Notes: generated from the letters alone by a model not told the origin. A stretch of DNA of 64,000 bases from Amycolatopsis jiangsuensis (GCF_014204865.1 NZ_JACHMG010000001.1:1178001-1242000), one strand, 5' to 3'. Numbered from the stretch's first letter, positions 54,587 to 63,819 are shown. Program-made: numbers and translations.

Positions 54587-55522
54587 ATGCCCGATACCGC
54601 TACGGCCACCAGTCCCCCGGACGCCCCTGTCCGGAGGCGGCCCGCGTTGTCGCCGTCCCGCGCGAGCGACTTCAAGCAGTGCCCGCTGCTCTACCGGTTC
54701 CGCGCGGTCGACCGGCTGCCGGAGGTCCCCACGCGGGCTCAGCTGCGCGGCACGCTCGTCCACGCCGTGCTCGAGCGGCTTTTCGCACTGCCGGCGGCCG
54801 AACGCGTCGCCCCGCGCGCCAAGGAGCTGCTCGAGCCCACCTGGGCCGAGCTGTCGGAGACGAGTCCCGAATGGACGGAGCTGTTCGCGGAGAGCGAACC
54901 CGGCCAGGTCGACGATTCCCAGCAGGCCGGCAGTTCCGGCCGGAACGGCACACCCGAAGTCACCGCGTGGCTTGCGTCCGCGGAGAAGCTGCTCGACTCC
55001 TACTTCGAGCTGGAGGACCCGCGCCGGCTCGAGCCGGAGGCCTGTGAGCTGCACGTCGAGATCGAGCTGGGCTCCGGGGTGCGGTTGCGCGGGTACATCG
55101 ACCGGGTGGACGTGGCGCCCACCGGCGAGATCCGGGTCGTGGACTACAAGACCGGCGCCGCCCCGCGGGAGATCGGCGAGGCCAAGGCGATGTTCCAGAT
55201 GAAGTTCTACGCGGTGGTGCTGTGGCGGCTGCGTGGCGTGGTCCCGCGCCAGCTGAAGCTGATGTACCTCACCGACGGCCAGTCGCTGGCCTACACCCCG
55301 GACGAGGCCGAGCTGGTGCGCTTCGAACGCACCCTCGAAGCGATCTGGCAGGCGATCCTGCGCGCCGGCAAGAGCGGCGATTTCCGGCCGAACAAGAGCA
55401 AGCTGTGCTCCTGGTGCGACCACCAGGCGCACTGCCCGGAGTTCGGCGGCACGCCACCGGACTACCCGGGCTGGCCGGAGCCCGATCCGGGCGACGAGAC
55501 GGCACTGGACCGGGCCGACTGA
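54587..55522 (+). CDS. RecB-family PD-(D/E)xK nuclease with Fe-S cluster motif
   Basis: A 311-residue Cas4/AddB-like exonuclease. Nuclease motifs are 'GTLVHAVLERLF', 'GYIDRVDV' and 'IRVVDYKTG'. One Cys in 'DFKQCPLLY' plus 'CSWCDHQAHC' near the end form the four-Cys Fe-S staple of this group. It probably acts in DNA repair. No CRISPR array or cas gene is nearby, so it is not a cas4. ATG with TACCCT six bases upstream and no ribosome site: leaderless. It is the counterpart of Rv2119 beside trmI. Confidence 0.88.
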   Translation: MPDTATATSPPDAPVRRRPALSPSRASDFKQCPLLYRFRAVDRLPEVPTRAQLRGTLVHAVLERLFALPAAERVAPRAKELLEPTWAELSETSPEWTELFAESEPGQVDDSQQAGSSGRNGTPEVTAWLASAEKLLDSYFELEDPRRLEPEACELHVEIELGSGVRLRGYIDRVDVAPTGEIRVVDYKTGAAPREIGEAKAMFQMKFYAVVLWRLRGVVPRQLKLMYLTDGQSLAYTPDEAELVRFERTLEAIWQAILRAGKSGDFRPNKSKLCSWCDHQAHCPEFGGTPPDYPGWPEPDPGDETALDRAD

Positions 55523-56313
55523 TGGCCGACGCCTTCTACGTCCCCCTCGACGGCGAGCGATACGCGGCCACCGAGCACACCAGCGGCCCGTGGGACCCGG
55601 GCGCGCAGCACTTCGGCCCGCCCTCGGCGCTGCTCGTGCGCGGCCTCGAACGGCTCGAGGCCGCGCGTCCCGCCCAGTTCGCCCGCGTCACCGTGGAGAT
55701 CCTCGGCCCGGCACCGGTCGCCGAACTCGAGCAGCGGTCCTGGATCGAACGGCCGGGACGTTCGGTCGAGCTGCTGCATTCGGAGCTGTCCGCGAACGGC
55801 AGGCCGGTCGCGCGCGCGTCCGCGTGGCGCATCGCGACCTCGGACACCACGGCCATCGCCACCGACGCCGGCCCGTTGCTGCCCACGGCCGCCGCCGGAT
55901 CGGCCACCACCTTCCCGGACACCTGGCAGGGCGGCTACCTGCAGGCCATCGAATGGCGTTCGGTGCGCGGCGCGGTCTCGGCACCCGGCCCGGCGGCGGT
56001 GTGGGGACGGCAGCGAATCCCGCTCGTCGACGGCGAGGAGCCGAGCGGCCTGCAGCGGCTGTTCGCGATCGCCGACTCGGGCAACGGGGTGTCGCACTTC
56101 CTCGACACCACGGAATGGTGGTTCATCAACTCGGAACTCACCGTGCACCTGCGGCGGGCACCCGCGGGCGAGTGGATCGGGCTGGACGCGGTCACCCTGG
56201 TCGGGCCGCACGGGATCGGCACCGCGACGAGTACGTTGCACGACAGCGCCGGCCCCGTCGGCACCGGCGCGCAGGCACTGCTCGTCCGGCCGCGACAGGC
56301 CGGGGGCGGATGA
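55522..56313 (+). CDS. Thioesterase family protein (double hotdog)
   Basis: A 263-residue TesB-like protein with two hotdog-type halves. Typical blocks are 'HFGPPSALLVRGLERLE', 'RVTVEILGPAPVAELE' and, in the second half, 'LDTTEWWFINSELTVHLRRA' and 'WIGLDAVTLVGPHGIGTATS'. It would hydrolyse acyl-CoA thioesters; acyl length is unknown. The ATG overlaps the TGA of the nuclease gene (TGATG), so the two are co-translated although functionally unlike. Confidence 0.8.
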   Translation: MADAFYVPLDGERYAATEHTSGPWDPGAQHFGPPSALLVRGLERLEAARPAQFARVTVEILGPAPVAELEQRSWIERPGRSVELLHSELSANGRPVARASAWRIATSDTTAIATDAGPLLPTAAAGSATTFPDTWQGGYLQAIEWRSVRGAVSAPGPAAVWGRQRIPLVDGEEPSGLQRLFAIADSGNGVSHFLDTTEWWFINSELTVHLRRAPAGEWIGLDAVTLVGPHGIGTATSTLHDSAGPVGTGAQALLVRPRQAGGG

Positions 56314-56374
56314 GCCCACCCCGGCCCGCGGGTCCGATACCCTTCGCGGAACGACCGACAAGGAGCGCTCCGGC

Positions 56375-57301
56375 ATGCAGATCACCTCGGTGGTCAACCA
56401 GAAGGGCGGGGTGGGCAAGACCTCGCTGAGCGTGGGCGCGGCCGCAGCCCTGGCCGAACGAGGCCGGCGCGTGCTGCTCATCGACCTCGACCCGCAAGGG
56501 CACGCCACCACCGAGATGCTCGGCCTGCCCGAGACCCCGGCCGACGGCCCCAGCCTGGCCAAGGCGCTCACGAAGCTGTGGAAGGGACCGGTCGAGGAGC
56601 TGGCGCTCGCGCACCCCCGCAGCAACATCGGCCGCGGCGGCACGTTCGACGTGGTGCCGACCTCGCCCGGGATGTTCGACCTGATCCGCAGGCTCGACCA
56701 GTTCCGGGTGCCCGGCTGGCAGCTGGCCCGGGTCATCCAGTTCGCGCACTACGACCACGTGGTGATCGACTGCCCGCCGGCGCTCGACGTGCTCACCAAC
56801 AACGCGCTCGCCGCCTCACACGGCATCCTCGTACCGGTCCAGCCGGACAAGACCAGCATCCGCGCCCTGCGGCTGCTGGCCGACCAGGTCCGATACGTGG
56901 AACAGACCACCGGCCGCGGCCCGATCTCCTGGTACGGCATCGTGCCCGGCCTCTACCGCCGGCCGATCTCGCACTATGCGGCCGCGGCACTGCAGGAAAT
57001 GTTCTCCTTCGGCGTGCCGATGCTGTCGCACGTACCCCTCGGCGTGGTCATGAACGAAGCCGCGGCGAACGGCGTCCCGGTCACCACCTACGCACCGGAG
57101 ACGATCCAGGCGGTGTCGTTCCGCGAGATCGCCGAGACACTCGACGGCTACCTCGCGCAGAACCCCGGCCCGACCGAAGTCCCCGCGGACGACGAGTTCG
57201 TGTTCGAGGACTTCATCTCCGACGTCGCGGTCGCCCGCAACGCCAACGACAACGGCGCCCGCAAAAAGCTCTACGACCTGATGCCCAAACGCAGAAGGTA
57301 G
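56375..57301 (+). CDS. Orphan ParA/Soj-family ATPase
   Basis: A 308-residue ParA-type ATPase with the deviant Walker A 'NQKGGVGKTSLS', 'LLIDLDPQGHATTEML' and 'DHVVIDCPPAL'. The C-terminal 60 residues are an acidic extension. Such proteins position chromosomes, plasmids or large complexes by binding DNA in an ATP-dependent way. No parB or parS lies beside it, so it is not the chromosome partition locus. AGGAGCGCTCCGGC precedes the ATG. Convergent with hisG. Confidence 0.88.
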   Translation: MQITSVVNQKGGVGKTSLSVGAAAALAERGRRVLLIDLDPQGHATTEMLGLPETPADGPSLAKALTKLWKGPVEELALAHPRSNIGRGGTFDVVPTSPGMFDLIRRLDQFRVPGWQLARVIQFAHYDHVVIDCPPALDVLTNNALAASHGILVPVQPDKTSIRALRLLADQVRYVEQTTGRGPISWYGIVPGLYRRPISHYAAAALQEMFSFGVPMLSHVPLGVVMNEAAANGVPVTTYAPETIQAVSFREIAETLDGYLAQNPGPTEVPADDEFVFEDFISDVAVARNANDNGARKKLYDLMPKRRR

Positions 57302-57316
57302 CGGTTGTTTCCTTCC

Positions 57317-57347
57317 CGGTGTGACCGGCCCGGGGCCGGGCACACCG
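57317..57347. terminator. Hairpin between parA-like gene and hisG
   Basis: CGGTGTG (57317-57323) pairs with CACACCG (57341-57347); CCGGCCC/GGGCCGG pairing inside extends the stem. It lies after the ParA-like stop, between convergent genes. Confidence 0.65.
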
Positions 57348-57450
57348 CTCAGTGCAGAAACCGGCGCGATCCCGCGGGACGTGGCCGAAACCGTAGTCCA
57401 CAATGGATGTTCCAGCGCAGCAGAGACGATTGCTGGGGCTTGGGGACTGG

Positions 57451-58296
57451 CTACAGGCGGCAGGAGCGGATGTCGGAGGCCAGGATGGCTTTGGCGCCGG
57501 CTTCGGCCAGTTCGTCCATGATGCGGTTGACTTCCTTGCGCGGCACCATCGCACGCACCGCGACCCAGGTCTCGTCGGCCAGGGGCGCGACCGTCGGCGA
57601 CTCCAGACCGGGCGTGATCGCGATCGCGCCGTCCAGCAGCTCCCGCGGGCAGTCGTAGTCCAGCATCATGTACTGCTGCGCGAACACGACCCCGCGCAGC
57701 CGCGCCGCCAGCTGGGCCTTCGCCTTGTCCTGCCCGCTGCCTGCGCGCTGCAGCAGCACCGCTTCGGACACGCAGATCGGATCACCGAAAGCGACCAGAT
57801 TGTGCTGACGCAGCGAACGGCCGGACTCGACCACGTCGGCGATCGCGTCCGCCACGCCGAGCTGGATGGAGATCTCCACCGCGCCGTCGAGGCGGATCAC
57901 CTCGGCCTCGACGCCGTGCCGGGCGAGGTCGTCGCGGACCAGCCGCGGGTAGGACGTGGCAAGCCGCTTGCCGTGCAGATCTCCCGGTTTCCAGTCCCGG
58001 CCGACGGGAGCGGCGTAACGGAAAGTGGAGCCGCCGAAGCCCAGCGCGAGCAACTCCTCCACCGGGGCGCCCGAGTCCAGGGCCAGATCGCGGCCGGTGA
58101 TGCCCAGGTCCAGTTCCCCGGAACCGACGTAGATGGCGATGTCCTTGGGCCGCAGGAAGAAGAACTCGACCTCGTTGACCGGATCGAGGACGGTCAGGTC
58201 CTTGCCGTCATGGCGCTTGCGGTAGCCCGCCTCGGCGAGCATCTCCGCCGCGGCGGCGGAAAGGGCTCCCTTGTTCGGCACGGCAACACGCAGCAT
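57451..58296 (-). CDS. hisG: ATP phosphoribosyltransferase HisG (long form)
   Basis: The first enzyme of histidine synthesis: ATP plus PRPP to phosphoribosyl-ATP. The 281-residue protein is the long form with a C-terminal ACT-like histidine-binding domain ('[20 protein letters not shown]'), so no HisZ is needed. '[11 protein letters not shown]', '[11 protein letters not shown]' and '[17 protein letters not shown]' (PRPP site) are family-typical. GAGGAGACAG supports the ATG. It follows hisE by 35 bp. Confidence 0.96.
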   Translation of the reverse strand: MLRVAVPNKGALSAAAAEMLAEAGYRKRHDGKDLTVLDPVNEVEFFFLRPKDIAIYVGSGELDLGITGRDLALDSGAPVEELLALGFGGSTFRYAAPVGRDWKPGDLHGKRLATSYPRLVRDDLARHGVEAEVIRLDGAVEISIQLGVADAIADVVESGRSLRQHNLVAFGDPICVSEAVLLQRAGSGQDKAKAQLAARLRGVVFAQQYMMLDYDCPRELLDGAIAITPGLESPTVAPLADETWVAVRAMVPRKEVNRIMDELAEAGAKAILASDIRSCRL

Positions 58297-58331
58297 TTCG
58301 CTGTCTCCTCGATCTCCGGTACGGATGCGCG

Positions 58332-58595
58332 TCAGAGGTAGCGGTACACGTCCTCGGTCGAGATCCCCCGGCCGAGCATGAGCACCTGAACCCGGTACAG
58401 CAGTTGCGAAATCTCCTCGGCGAGCCGGTCGTCGGACTCGTGCTCGGCGGCGATCCACACCTCGCCCGCCTCTTCGAGCACCTTCTTGCCCTGTGCGTGC
58501 ACCCCGTCGTCGAGGGCGACGACGGTGCCGGATCCGTCCGGACGGGTACGCGCGCGCTCGGCAAGCTCGGCGAACAGCTCATCGAAGGTCTTCAC
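58332..58595 (-). CDS. hisE: Phosphoribosyl-ATP pyrophosphatase HisE
   Basis: An 87-residue all-helical pyrophosphatase for the second step of histidine synthesis. '[18 protein letters not shown]' and '[18 protein letters not shown]' carry the Glu/Asp metal ligands of the MazG-like fold. The GTG at 58595 has GGAAGGA upstream. It is paired with hisG as in mycobacteria (Rv2121c-Rv2122c); hisI is not in the window. Confidence 0.95.
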   Translation of the reverse strand: MKTFDELFAELAERARTRPDGSGTVVALDDGVHAQGKKVLEEAGEVWIAAEHESDDRLAEEISQLLYRVQVLMLGRGISTEDVYRYL

Positions 58596-58659
58596 GGAGA
58601 GCGATCCTTCCATCCCGCGCGCGCCCGCGCCGCCTCGGGTGACCCGGAAGCCGCCGAGG

Positions 58660-59346
58660 TCACACCTGCGCCAGCAGCGCCGCCAGCGCGGGCACGTCCA
58701 CACCGGCCAGCGACTCGCGGAACACCCGCCGGGGACCGGGCGGCACGTCGACGTCGTTGGGGACGACCAGGACCGCGCACCCGGCTCGTTCGGCCGCCTC
58801 GGCCCCCGGCGGCGAGTCCTCGACCGCCACACAGCGCGCCGTCGGCACGCCGAGCAGCTCGGCGGCCTGCCGGTACGGGCGCGGCAACGGCTTGTTCTCC
58901 CCACCGACCTCGTCCCCGCACACCGTGACGTCGAAGAAATCACGGCCGATGGAGTTGAGCGCCAGCTCGGTGAGCGCTCGTTCGGTCGAGGTGACCAGCG
59001 CCGACCGCAGCCCTGCGGCGCGGACCGCCGCCAGCGCTTCGCGGGCACCGGGCCGCCACGGCAGCGCCCCGTCGAACAGGCCCGCGGTCCGGCGGCGGAT
59101 CCACTCGCCGGTCTCCGCCACCGACTGGTCGGTCACCGGACGGCCGGTCTCCCCCAGCAGCACGGTCGCGGTGGCGTCCATGTTCGAACCGACCAGCGTC
59201 AGCCGGGTCTGCTCGGACAGCGTCCCACCGAGCATCTCGGCGGCCTCGTACAGCGCGACGTCCCACAGCTTCTCGGAATCGACGAGGGTGCCGTCCATGT
59301 CCCAGAGGACGGCCTCCAGTCCGTCCGGCGAGGACGGTGCAGTCAC
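58660..59346 (-). CDS. HAD-superfamily phosphatase (beta-phosphoglucomutase-like)
   Basis: A 228-residue HAD hydrolase. Motif I '[11 protein letters not shown]' holds the nucleophile Asp, motif II is 'ALVTSTERA', motif III is the Lys in '[16 protein letters not shown]' and motif IV '[14 protein letters not shown]'. A helical cap (residues 20-85) places it with beta-phosphoglucomutase/phosphatase types. A role near histidine synthesis (for example histidinol-phosphate phosphatase) is possible from position only. The GTG at 59346 has GGAGAA upstream. Confidence 0.88.
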   Translation of the reverse strand: MTAPSSPDGLEAVLWDMDGTLVDSEKLWDVALYEAAEMLGGTLSEQTRLTLVGSNMDATATVLLGETGRPVTDQSVAETGEWIRRRTAGLFDGALPWRPGAREALAAVRAAGLRSALVTSTERALTELALNSIGRDFFDVTVCGDEVGGENKPLPRPYRQAAELLGVPTARCVAVEDSPPGAEAAERAGCAVLVVPNDVDVPPGPRRVFRESLAGVDVPALAALLAQV

Positions 59347-59529
59347 GGTTTCTCCTTCTCCCGGGGCCCGGCGGCCCGACGGCCGTTCTGCTCCAGGGTC
59401 CCACGCGGACCCGGGTGAGCGGCGCCACACCGGCACCGCACCGGGACCCGTCCAGGACCGGGCCGCACGGTGACGCGCCCGGCCGGGCACGCTGCGCAGC
59501 GTAGGGGCGGGAGGTCGTAGGCTGGTCAG

Positions 59530-60444
59530 GTGAGTGACCCAGTCGAGCAGACCCCCCGACCCGGCGACCCGGATCGTGAACGTCCGGAATCGAACCGTCC
59601 CCTCATGGTCGTCGCCTTCGAGGGCTGGAACGACGCCGGCGACGCGGCCAGCCATGCCGTCGAACACCTCCAGCTGACCTGGGACGCGACCCCGCTGGCC
59701 GAGGTGGAGCCGGACGAGTACTACGACTTCCAGGTGAGCCGCCCGTCGGTGCGGCTGGTGGACGGCGTGAGCCGCCGGATGGAATGGCCCACCACCCGCC
59801 TGTCGGTGTGCCGGCCGGAGGGACTGGACCGCGACGTCGTACTCGTGCAGGGCCCCGAACCGAACATGCGCTGGCGCGCCTTCTGCGCGGAGCTGGTCGA
59901 GCACGTGGTGCAGCTGGACGTGGAAACGGTGGTCGCGCTCGGCGCGCTGCTCGCCGACACCGCGCACACCCGGCCGGTTCCGGTCACCGGGACCGCCTAC
60001 GACAAGGAGACCGCGAGCCGGTTCCACCTCGAGCTGAACAACTACCAGGGGCCGACCGGCATCGTGGGCGTGCTGCAGGACTACTGCGTGCAGGCCGGGG
60101 TGCCGTGTGTGTCGGTCTGGGCCGCGGTGCCGCACTACGTGTCGCACCCGCCGTCGCCGAAGGCCACGCTGGCGCTGCTGCACAAGCTGGAGGACGTGCT
60201 CGACGTCGAAATCCCGCTAGGTGCGCTGCCCGAGCAGGCCGAGGAGTGGCAGCAGACCGTCAGCGAGATGGCCGACGAGGACGAGGAGATCAGCGAGTAC
60301 GTGCGCGGCCTCGAGGAACGCGGCGACGCGGAGACCGACTTCACCATGGAGGAGGTCTCCGGGGACAAGATCGCCGCGGAGTTCGAGCGCTACCTGCGCC
60401 GGCGCCGCCCCGGCCCGGACAGCGGCGGATTCGGCTTGCGCTGA
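59530..60444 (+). CDS. PAC2-family protein (proteasome assembly chaperone 2-like)
   Basis: A 304-residue protein of the PAC2 family, named after the eukaryotic proteasome assembly chaperone. 'MVVAFEGWNDAGDAASHAVE' is the opening signature, followed by 'VVLVQGPEPNMRWRAFC' and 'VVALGALLADTAHTRPVPV'. Acidic residues dominate the C-terminal 70 residues. The M. tuberculosis homologue is Rv2125, also near the proteasome region. Whether it helps assemble bacterial 20S particles is unproven. GTG start six bases after TAGGCT and no ribosome site: leaderless. Confidence 0.85.
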   Translation: MSDPVEQTPRPGDPDRERPESNRPLMVVAFEGWNDAGDAASHAVEHLQLTWDATPLAEVEPDEYYDFQVSRPSVRLVDGVSRRMEWPTTRLSVCRPEGLDRDVVLVQGPEPNMRWRAFCAELVEHVVQLDVETVVALGALLADTAHTRPVPVTGTAYDKETASRFHLELNNYQGPTGIVGVLQDYCVQAGVPCVSVWAAVPHYVSHPPSPKATLALLHKLEDVLDVEIPLGALPEQAEEWQQTVSEMADEDEEISEYVRGLEERGDAETDFTMEEVSGDKIAAEFERYLRRRRPGPDSGGFGLR

Positions 60445-60469
60445 TCCCCGCTCCGGAAGAGCCGCTCAG

Positions 60470-60650
60470 CAGCTACGGCGTGCCCGGCCCGCCGCCGGTG
60501 GAGCACCGGGCCGCCGCGGTGGCCGGGTCGCCATCGTCCCAGGCCGCGATCTTTTCGAGCAGTCGGCCACGAGAGCCAGGTGGTCGTGCGCGTCGCGGAT
60601 GCCCAGCTCGGCCGGCTCGATGTCGCGTCGCGGATGCCCACCAGGCCACC
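60470..60650 (-). pseudogene. Unidentified gene fragment downstream of the metallophosphoesterase gene
   Basis: On the minus strand one frame reads 'AELGIRDAHDHLALVAD', and after a one-base shift the next reads 'LLEKIAAWDDGDPATAAARC'. Together they look like the C-terminal end of a helical protein broken by a frameshift. A 17-bp direct repeat lies in its upstream half. The family is not recognised. It could also be chance, so the call is weak. Confidence 0.35.
60589..60640. repeat. 17-bp direct repeat, 35 bp apart start to start
   Basis: CGCGTCGCGGATGCCCA occurs at 60589-60605 and 60624-60640, identical in both copies. It lies in the short gap after the metallophosphoesterase gene and may mark a small local duplication. 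Confidence 0.7.
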
Positions 60651-60652
60651 GT

Positions 60653-61483
60653 TCAAGCGCTGAGCAGCTTCCGGACCGGCACCGCGCCGCGGGCGCGGCG
60701 GCTCCACTCCCGCGGGTAGCCGAGTGAGACCTCCTCGAAGCGGACGCCGTCGGCCGAGGTGGTGCGCGGGATGTGCAGGTGCCCGTACACCGCCAGGTCG
60801 GCGCGGTAGCGCAGGTGCCAGTCCTCGGTCTCGGTGGTGCCGCACCAGAGCGCGAACTCCGGGTAGTACAGCGGAGCCGTCGGATGCCGGTGCAGCGGCC
60901 AGTGCGACATCAGGATCGTGCGGTGGCTCGCCGGGATCGCGTCCAGCCGGTCCCGGCTGACCTTCAGCCGCGCCTCGCACCAGGCCGCCCGGGACGGATA
61001 CGGGTCCGGATGCAGGAAGTACTCGTCGGTGCACACCACGCCGGCCTCGCGGGCCTGCTCCAGCGCCACCTCGCGGCTCTTGCCCTCGGCCGCGGGAGTC
61101 CGCCAGCTGTAGTCGTAGAACACGAACAGCGGTGCGATGGTGAGCGGATGAGGGCCGTGGTCCCACACGGGGAACTCGTCCTCGGGGGTCAGCACGCCGA
61201 TCTCCCGGCACTGCTCGACCAGGAACTCGTAACGGGCCTGGCCCCGCAGCTGGCATTCGTCCTTCGGCGTGGTCCACAGCTCGTGGTTGCCCGGCACCCA
61301 GACCACTTTCGCGAACCGCTCCCGGAGCGTGGCGAGCGTGTCCCGGATGACCGGCGCACGTTCCCCCACGTCCCCGGCGACGAGCAACCAGTCGTCCGGT
61401 CCGTCGGGCACGACCCGGTCGACGAGCGGCCCGTTGCCCTCATGGGTCACGTGGAGGTCGGAGGTGGCGAAGAGAGACGGCAC
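60653..61483 (-). CDS. Metallophosphoesterase
   Basis: A 276-residue calcineurin-like phosphoesterase with all motifs: 'TSDLHVTHEGN', 'LLVAGDVGE', 'VWVPGNHELW', 'MSHWPLHRHP' and 'YGHLHIPRT'. The two-metal site would cleave phosphomono- or diesters. A role such as that of mycobacterial PptH (removal of phosphopantetheine from carrier proteins) is possible but no pptT is present beside it. The GTG at 61483 lies 36 bp inside the end of the MFS gene, so the two are translationally coupled. Confidence 0.85.
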   Translation of the reverse strand: MPSLFATSDLHVTHEGNGPLVDRVVPDGPDDWLLVAGDVGERAPVIRDTLATLRERFAKVVWVPGNHELWTTPKDECQLRGQARYEFLVEQCREIGVLTPEDEFPVWDHGPHPLTIAPLFVFYDYSWRTPAAEGKSREVALEQAREAGVVCTDEYFLHPDPYPSRAAWCEARLKVSRDRLDAIPASHRTILMSHWPLHRHPTAPLYYPEFALWCGTTETEDWHLRYRADLAVYGHLHIPRTTSADGVRFEEVSLGYPREWSRRARGAVPVRKLLSA

Positions 61484-62562
61484 TGCTCCACCGTAACGAC
61501 TTCCGTGGCGGAAGAACGCCGGAACCACCCCAACAACAGCAGACCGGCCGCCGCGTGGGCCGCGGCCTGCACGTTCAGCAGCACATCGAGGCCGGTCACG
61601 GCGACGAGCGCGCCGGCCACCATGAACAGACCCGCGTACACACCGAGCGTCGTGGTGACCACCGGCAAGTTCCAGATCACAGCGGACAGCACACCCATCG
61701 TGAGCAGCCCCCATCCCTGCAATGCGACCGGAGCGATCCGACGCGCGACCGCGGCCACGGCGAAGCCCGCGACGAGCCCGCCGATCGCCTGTACCCCGCG
61801 CAGCAACCCGGCGTCCGCCTCGCTGCCGGCCAGGACGTCCAAGACGAACATGACGAACAGCACCAGAAACATGCCCTGAGCGACCGACGTCAGCAGCGTC
61901 GAGATGCTCGGCACCCGCAGCTGCTGACGCCGCAGCTCCCGAAAGCCTGCCAGCCACTCCGTCCGGCGCCCGGCCGCCGGCGCCCGGGGTGCTCGGGACG
62001 GCCGGCCGTGGAACGGCACCGCGAGCAGCGCCCCGGAGACGGCGAGTGCGGCGAGGTAGCCCAGCACGACCTCGGCCAAGCCGCCCCGGTCGAGCAGCAC
62101 TCCCCCGGCCCAGCCACCGGCGAGCCGGGCGACGTTGCCGTTGACGCTCATCAGGCCGTTCGCCGTGGTCACGTCCTCGACGCCGACCAGCTCCGGCACC
62201 AGAGCGTTCCGCGCCGGCTCGAACACCGAGGCGAGCCCCGCCTGCACGGCCATCACCAGGTAGATCCCCGCGACCGGCAAGCCCCGCGCCAGCAGCGGCA
62301 GAACTGTCACGACCTGTCCCAGGCACACCACGGCCAGCAGCAACCGCCTGTCCCAGCGGTCGGCCGCCACACCGGCGAGCGGGCTGAGCAGCACCGCCGG
62401 AAGCAGCCCGAGGACGATGCTCAGCGCTGTGGTGACCGCGGAACCCGTGCTGGTGAACAAGTACACCGGCAACGCGACCTGGAGCATCCACTCCGCGGTC
62501 TCACCGAAGAACGCCGCCACCCACAGCCGCGAGAAGGCCGGAATCGCGAGAAGCCGTCTCAC
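61447..62562 (-). CDS. MFS transporter (multidrug-efflux type)
   Basis: A 371-residue permease with about 11-12 helices. 'SRLWVAAFFGETAEWMLQVA' and 'LAGVAADRWDRRLLLAVVCL' are the usual first helix and loop 2-3 motif, and 'EPARNALVPELVGVEDVTTA' is typical of MFS_3/enterobactin-exporter-like pumps. It is somewhat short, ending in a Ser/Thr/Pro tail. The GTG overlaps the stop of the ArsR gene (GTGA), so the regulator and pump form one operon with the phosphoesterase. Confidence 0.85.
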   Translation of the reverse strand: MRRLLAIPAFSRLWVAAFFGETAEWMLQVALPVYLFTSTGSAVTTALSIVLGLLPAVLLSPLAGVAADRWDRRLLLAVVCLGQVVTVLPLLARGLPVAGIYLVMAVQAGLASVFEPARNALVPELVGVEDVTTANGLMSVNGNVARLAGGWAGGVLLDRGGLAEVVLGYLAALAVSGALLAVPFHGRPSRAPRAPAAGRRTEWLAGFRELRRQQLRVPSISTLLTSVAQGMFLVLFVMFVLDVLAGSEADAGLLRGVQAIGGLVAGFAVAAVARRIAPVALQGWGLLTMGVLSAVIWNLPVVTTTLGVYAGLFMVAGALVAVTGLDVLLNVQAAAHAAAGLLLLGWFRRSSATEVVTVEQCRLSSPPPTST

Positions 62563-63146
62563 GACGCCGGCTTCCCGTCGTGCCTGATCCGGCGGAACGC
62601 ACGCAACCCCAGGTACACCGGGCGCGCGTCGGCGGGGGCGTCCGTCCGGATCGTGCTGACGTACGGACGCACCAGCTCGTCGATCTTCCGCTGCAACTCC
62701 GCCAGCTCCGCCGCCGACACGCGCATCGAATACGACGCGAGGCCGCTTGCCGCCTGCCACTCCGGATCGAGTTCTTCGACGGTGTCCAGATAACGCTGGG
62801 TCAGTTCCTGTTCCTCGCCCAGCTGCGTGCCCACCACGGCCAGGTGCGCCGCGGTGAGCGCCGGATCGGCGCCCGGTTCGCCGAGTTCGAGTCCGACCTG
62901 CAGCGCACGCCACGGACGTTCCCGGCCGTCGCCGGCGTCGGCCCGTTCGACGAGCCCGTGCCCCGCGAGCTGACGCAGGTGCCAGCTGCAGTTGGACGCC
63001 GTGGACCCGACCGCCTCGGCGCATTCGCTCGCGGTGGCCGCACCGGTGGCCATCAAGTACTGCAGCAGCGCCGAGCGCAGCGGATGTGCCAGCGCACGCA
63101 GCAGCTCAGCGTCGTCGACCCGCTTGCGCGGTGGCAGTCCGGCCAT
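62559..63146 (-). CDS. ArsR-family winged-helix regulator
   Basis: A 195-residue regulator with an N-terminal ArsR-like winged helix ('RALAHPLRSALLQYLMATGA', 'SASNCSWHLRQLAGHGLVER' region). A longer helical C-terminal domain, typical of helix_turn_helix_20-type drug-pump regulators, follows. No metal-binding Cys motif is visible. GGGGTGGA supports the ATG. It is the first gene of the arsR-MFS-phosphoesterase operon. AT-rich promoter DNA with TTTCGAAA lies at 63150-63190, shared with the divergent MarR gene. Confidence 0.85.
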   Translation of the reverse strand: MAGLPPRKRVDDAELLRALAHPLRSALLQYLMATGAATASECAEAVGSTASNCSWHLRQLAGHGLVERADAGDGRERPWRALQVGLELGEPGADPALTAAHLAVVGTQLGEEQELTQRYLDTVEELDPEWQAASGLASYSMRVSAAELAELQRKIDELVRPYVSTIRTDAPADARPVYLGLRAFRRIRHDGKPAS

Positions 63147-63302
63147 CGTCCACCCCTTTTTGAAGTAAATCTTTCGAAATGTTCCTTTCAGATTGATGGA
63201 CCGCCTGGTACGACGTCAAGGCACTTCGCTAACCTCACGGGCAGTCACTGCTTCAGGCAGCGACTGCGCTCATCAGCCACTCTCCTGTCGAGGAATCCGC
63301 CC

Positions 63303-63782
63303 GTGCCGCACCAGCGAGAACTCGCCACCACCGCCGCGCTGACGCTGCCGCGGTTCGTCAGTTCCGTGGTGCGGTTTCATGCCGGGGTGGCCGACCGGCT
63401 CGGCGTGACCGCCACCGAACTGCACTGCCTGCAGCTGGTGCACAGCGGCGTCACCGACTCCCCCACCGAGCTCGCCCGGCAGCTCGGGCTGACCACCGGC
63501 GCGTTCACCCGCATGCTCGACCGGATGGAGCGGGCCCGGCTCGTGGAGCGCGTTCCCGATCCGGCCGACCGGCGCAGGTTGCGGGTCCGCGCGCGGCCCG
63601 AGCGGATGGCCGAGCTGACCGACCTGTACGCCCCGCTGGCCCACCGGCTCGGCGAGAAGCTGGCGAAGTTCGACCGGCGGCAACTGGCCGCGCTCGTCTC
63701 GTTCCTCACCGACGGCGAAGCGGCGGCCGACCGCGCCGCGGCCGGACTGCGCGACGGCGAGGCCGGCGAAATAACCGGTTGA
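63303..63782 (+). CDS. MarR-family transcriptional regulator
   Basis: A 159-residue winged-helix protein with the MarR core: 'LGVTATELHCLQLVHSG', recognition helix region 'SPTELARQLGLTTGAFTRML' and wing 'VERVPDPADRRRLRVRA'. MarR proteins repress efflux or detoxification genes until a small phenolic or drug binds. It is upstream of the ABC-F gene in the same direction and divergent from arsR. Either could be its target. The GTG at 63303 is chosen from family alignment. Confidence 0.88.
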   Translation: MPHQRELATTAALTLPRFVSSVVRFHAGVADRLGVTATELHCLQLVHSGVTDSPTELARQLGLTTGAFTRMLDRMERARLVERVPDPADRRRLRVRARPERMAELTDLYAPLAHRLGEKLAKFDRRQLAALVSFLTDGEAAADRAAAGLRDGEAGEITG

Positions 63783-63809
63783 CCGATCGCGGGGTGCCCC
63801 GGCTACCGT
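63779..63809 (+). promoter_or_regulatory. Promoter of the ABC-F leader
   Basis: TTGACC (63779-63784) and TACCGT (63804-63809) have a 19-bp spacer. Transcription would begin near 63816, just before the first short ORF. The -35 overlaps the MarR stop codon. Confidence 0.5.
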
Positions 63810-63819
63810 GGGCGCCATC

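Noticed and set aside
54587..55522. cas4 gene suggesting a CRISPR system
   Set aside because: The nuclease has Cas4-like Fe-S Cys, but no repeats, spacers or other cas genes are present. Position beside trmI matches the housekeeping RecB-type gene of mycobacteria.
56375..57301. Chromosome origin or partition locus
   Set aside because: The ParA-like gene has no parB, parS, gidB or dnaA beside it.
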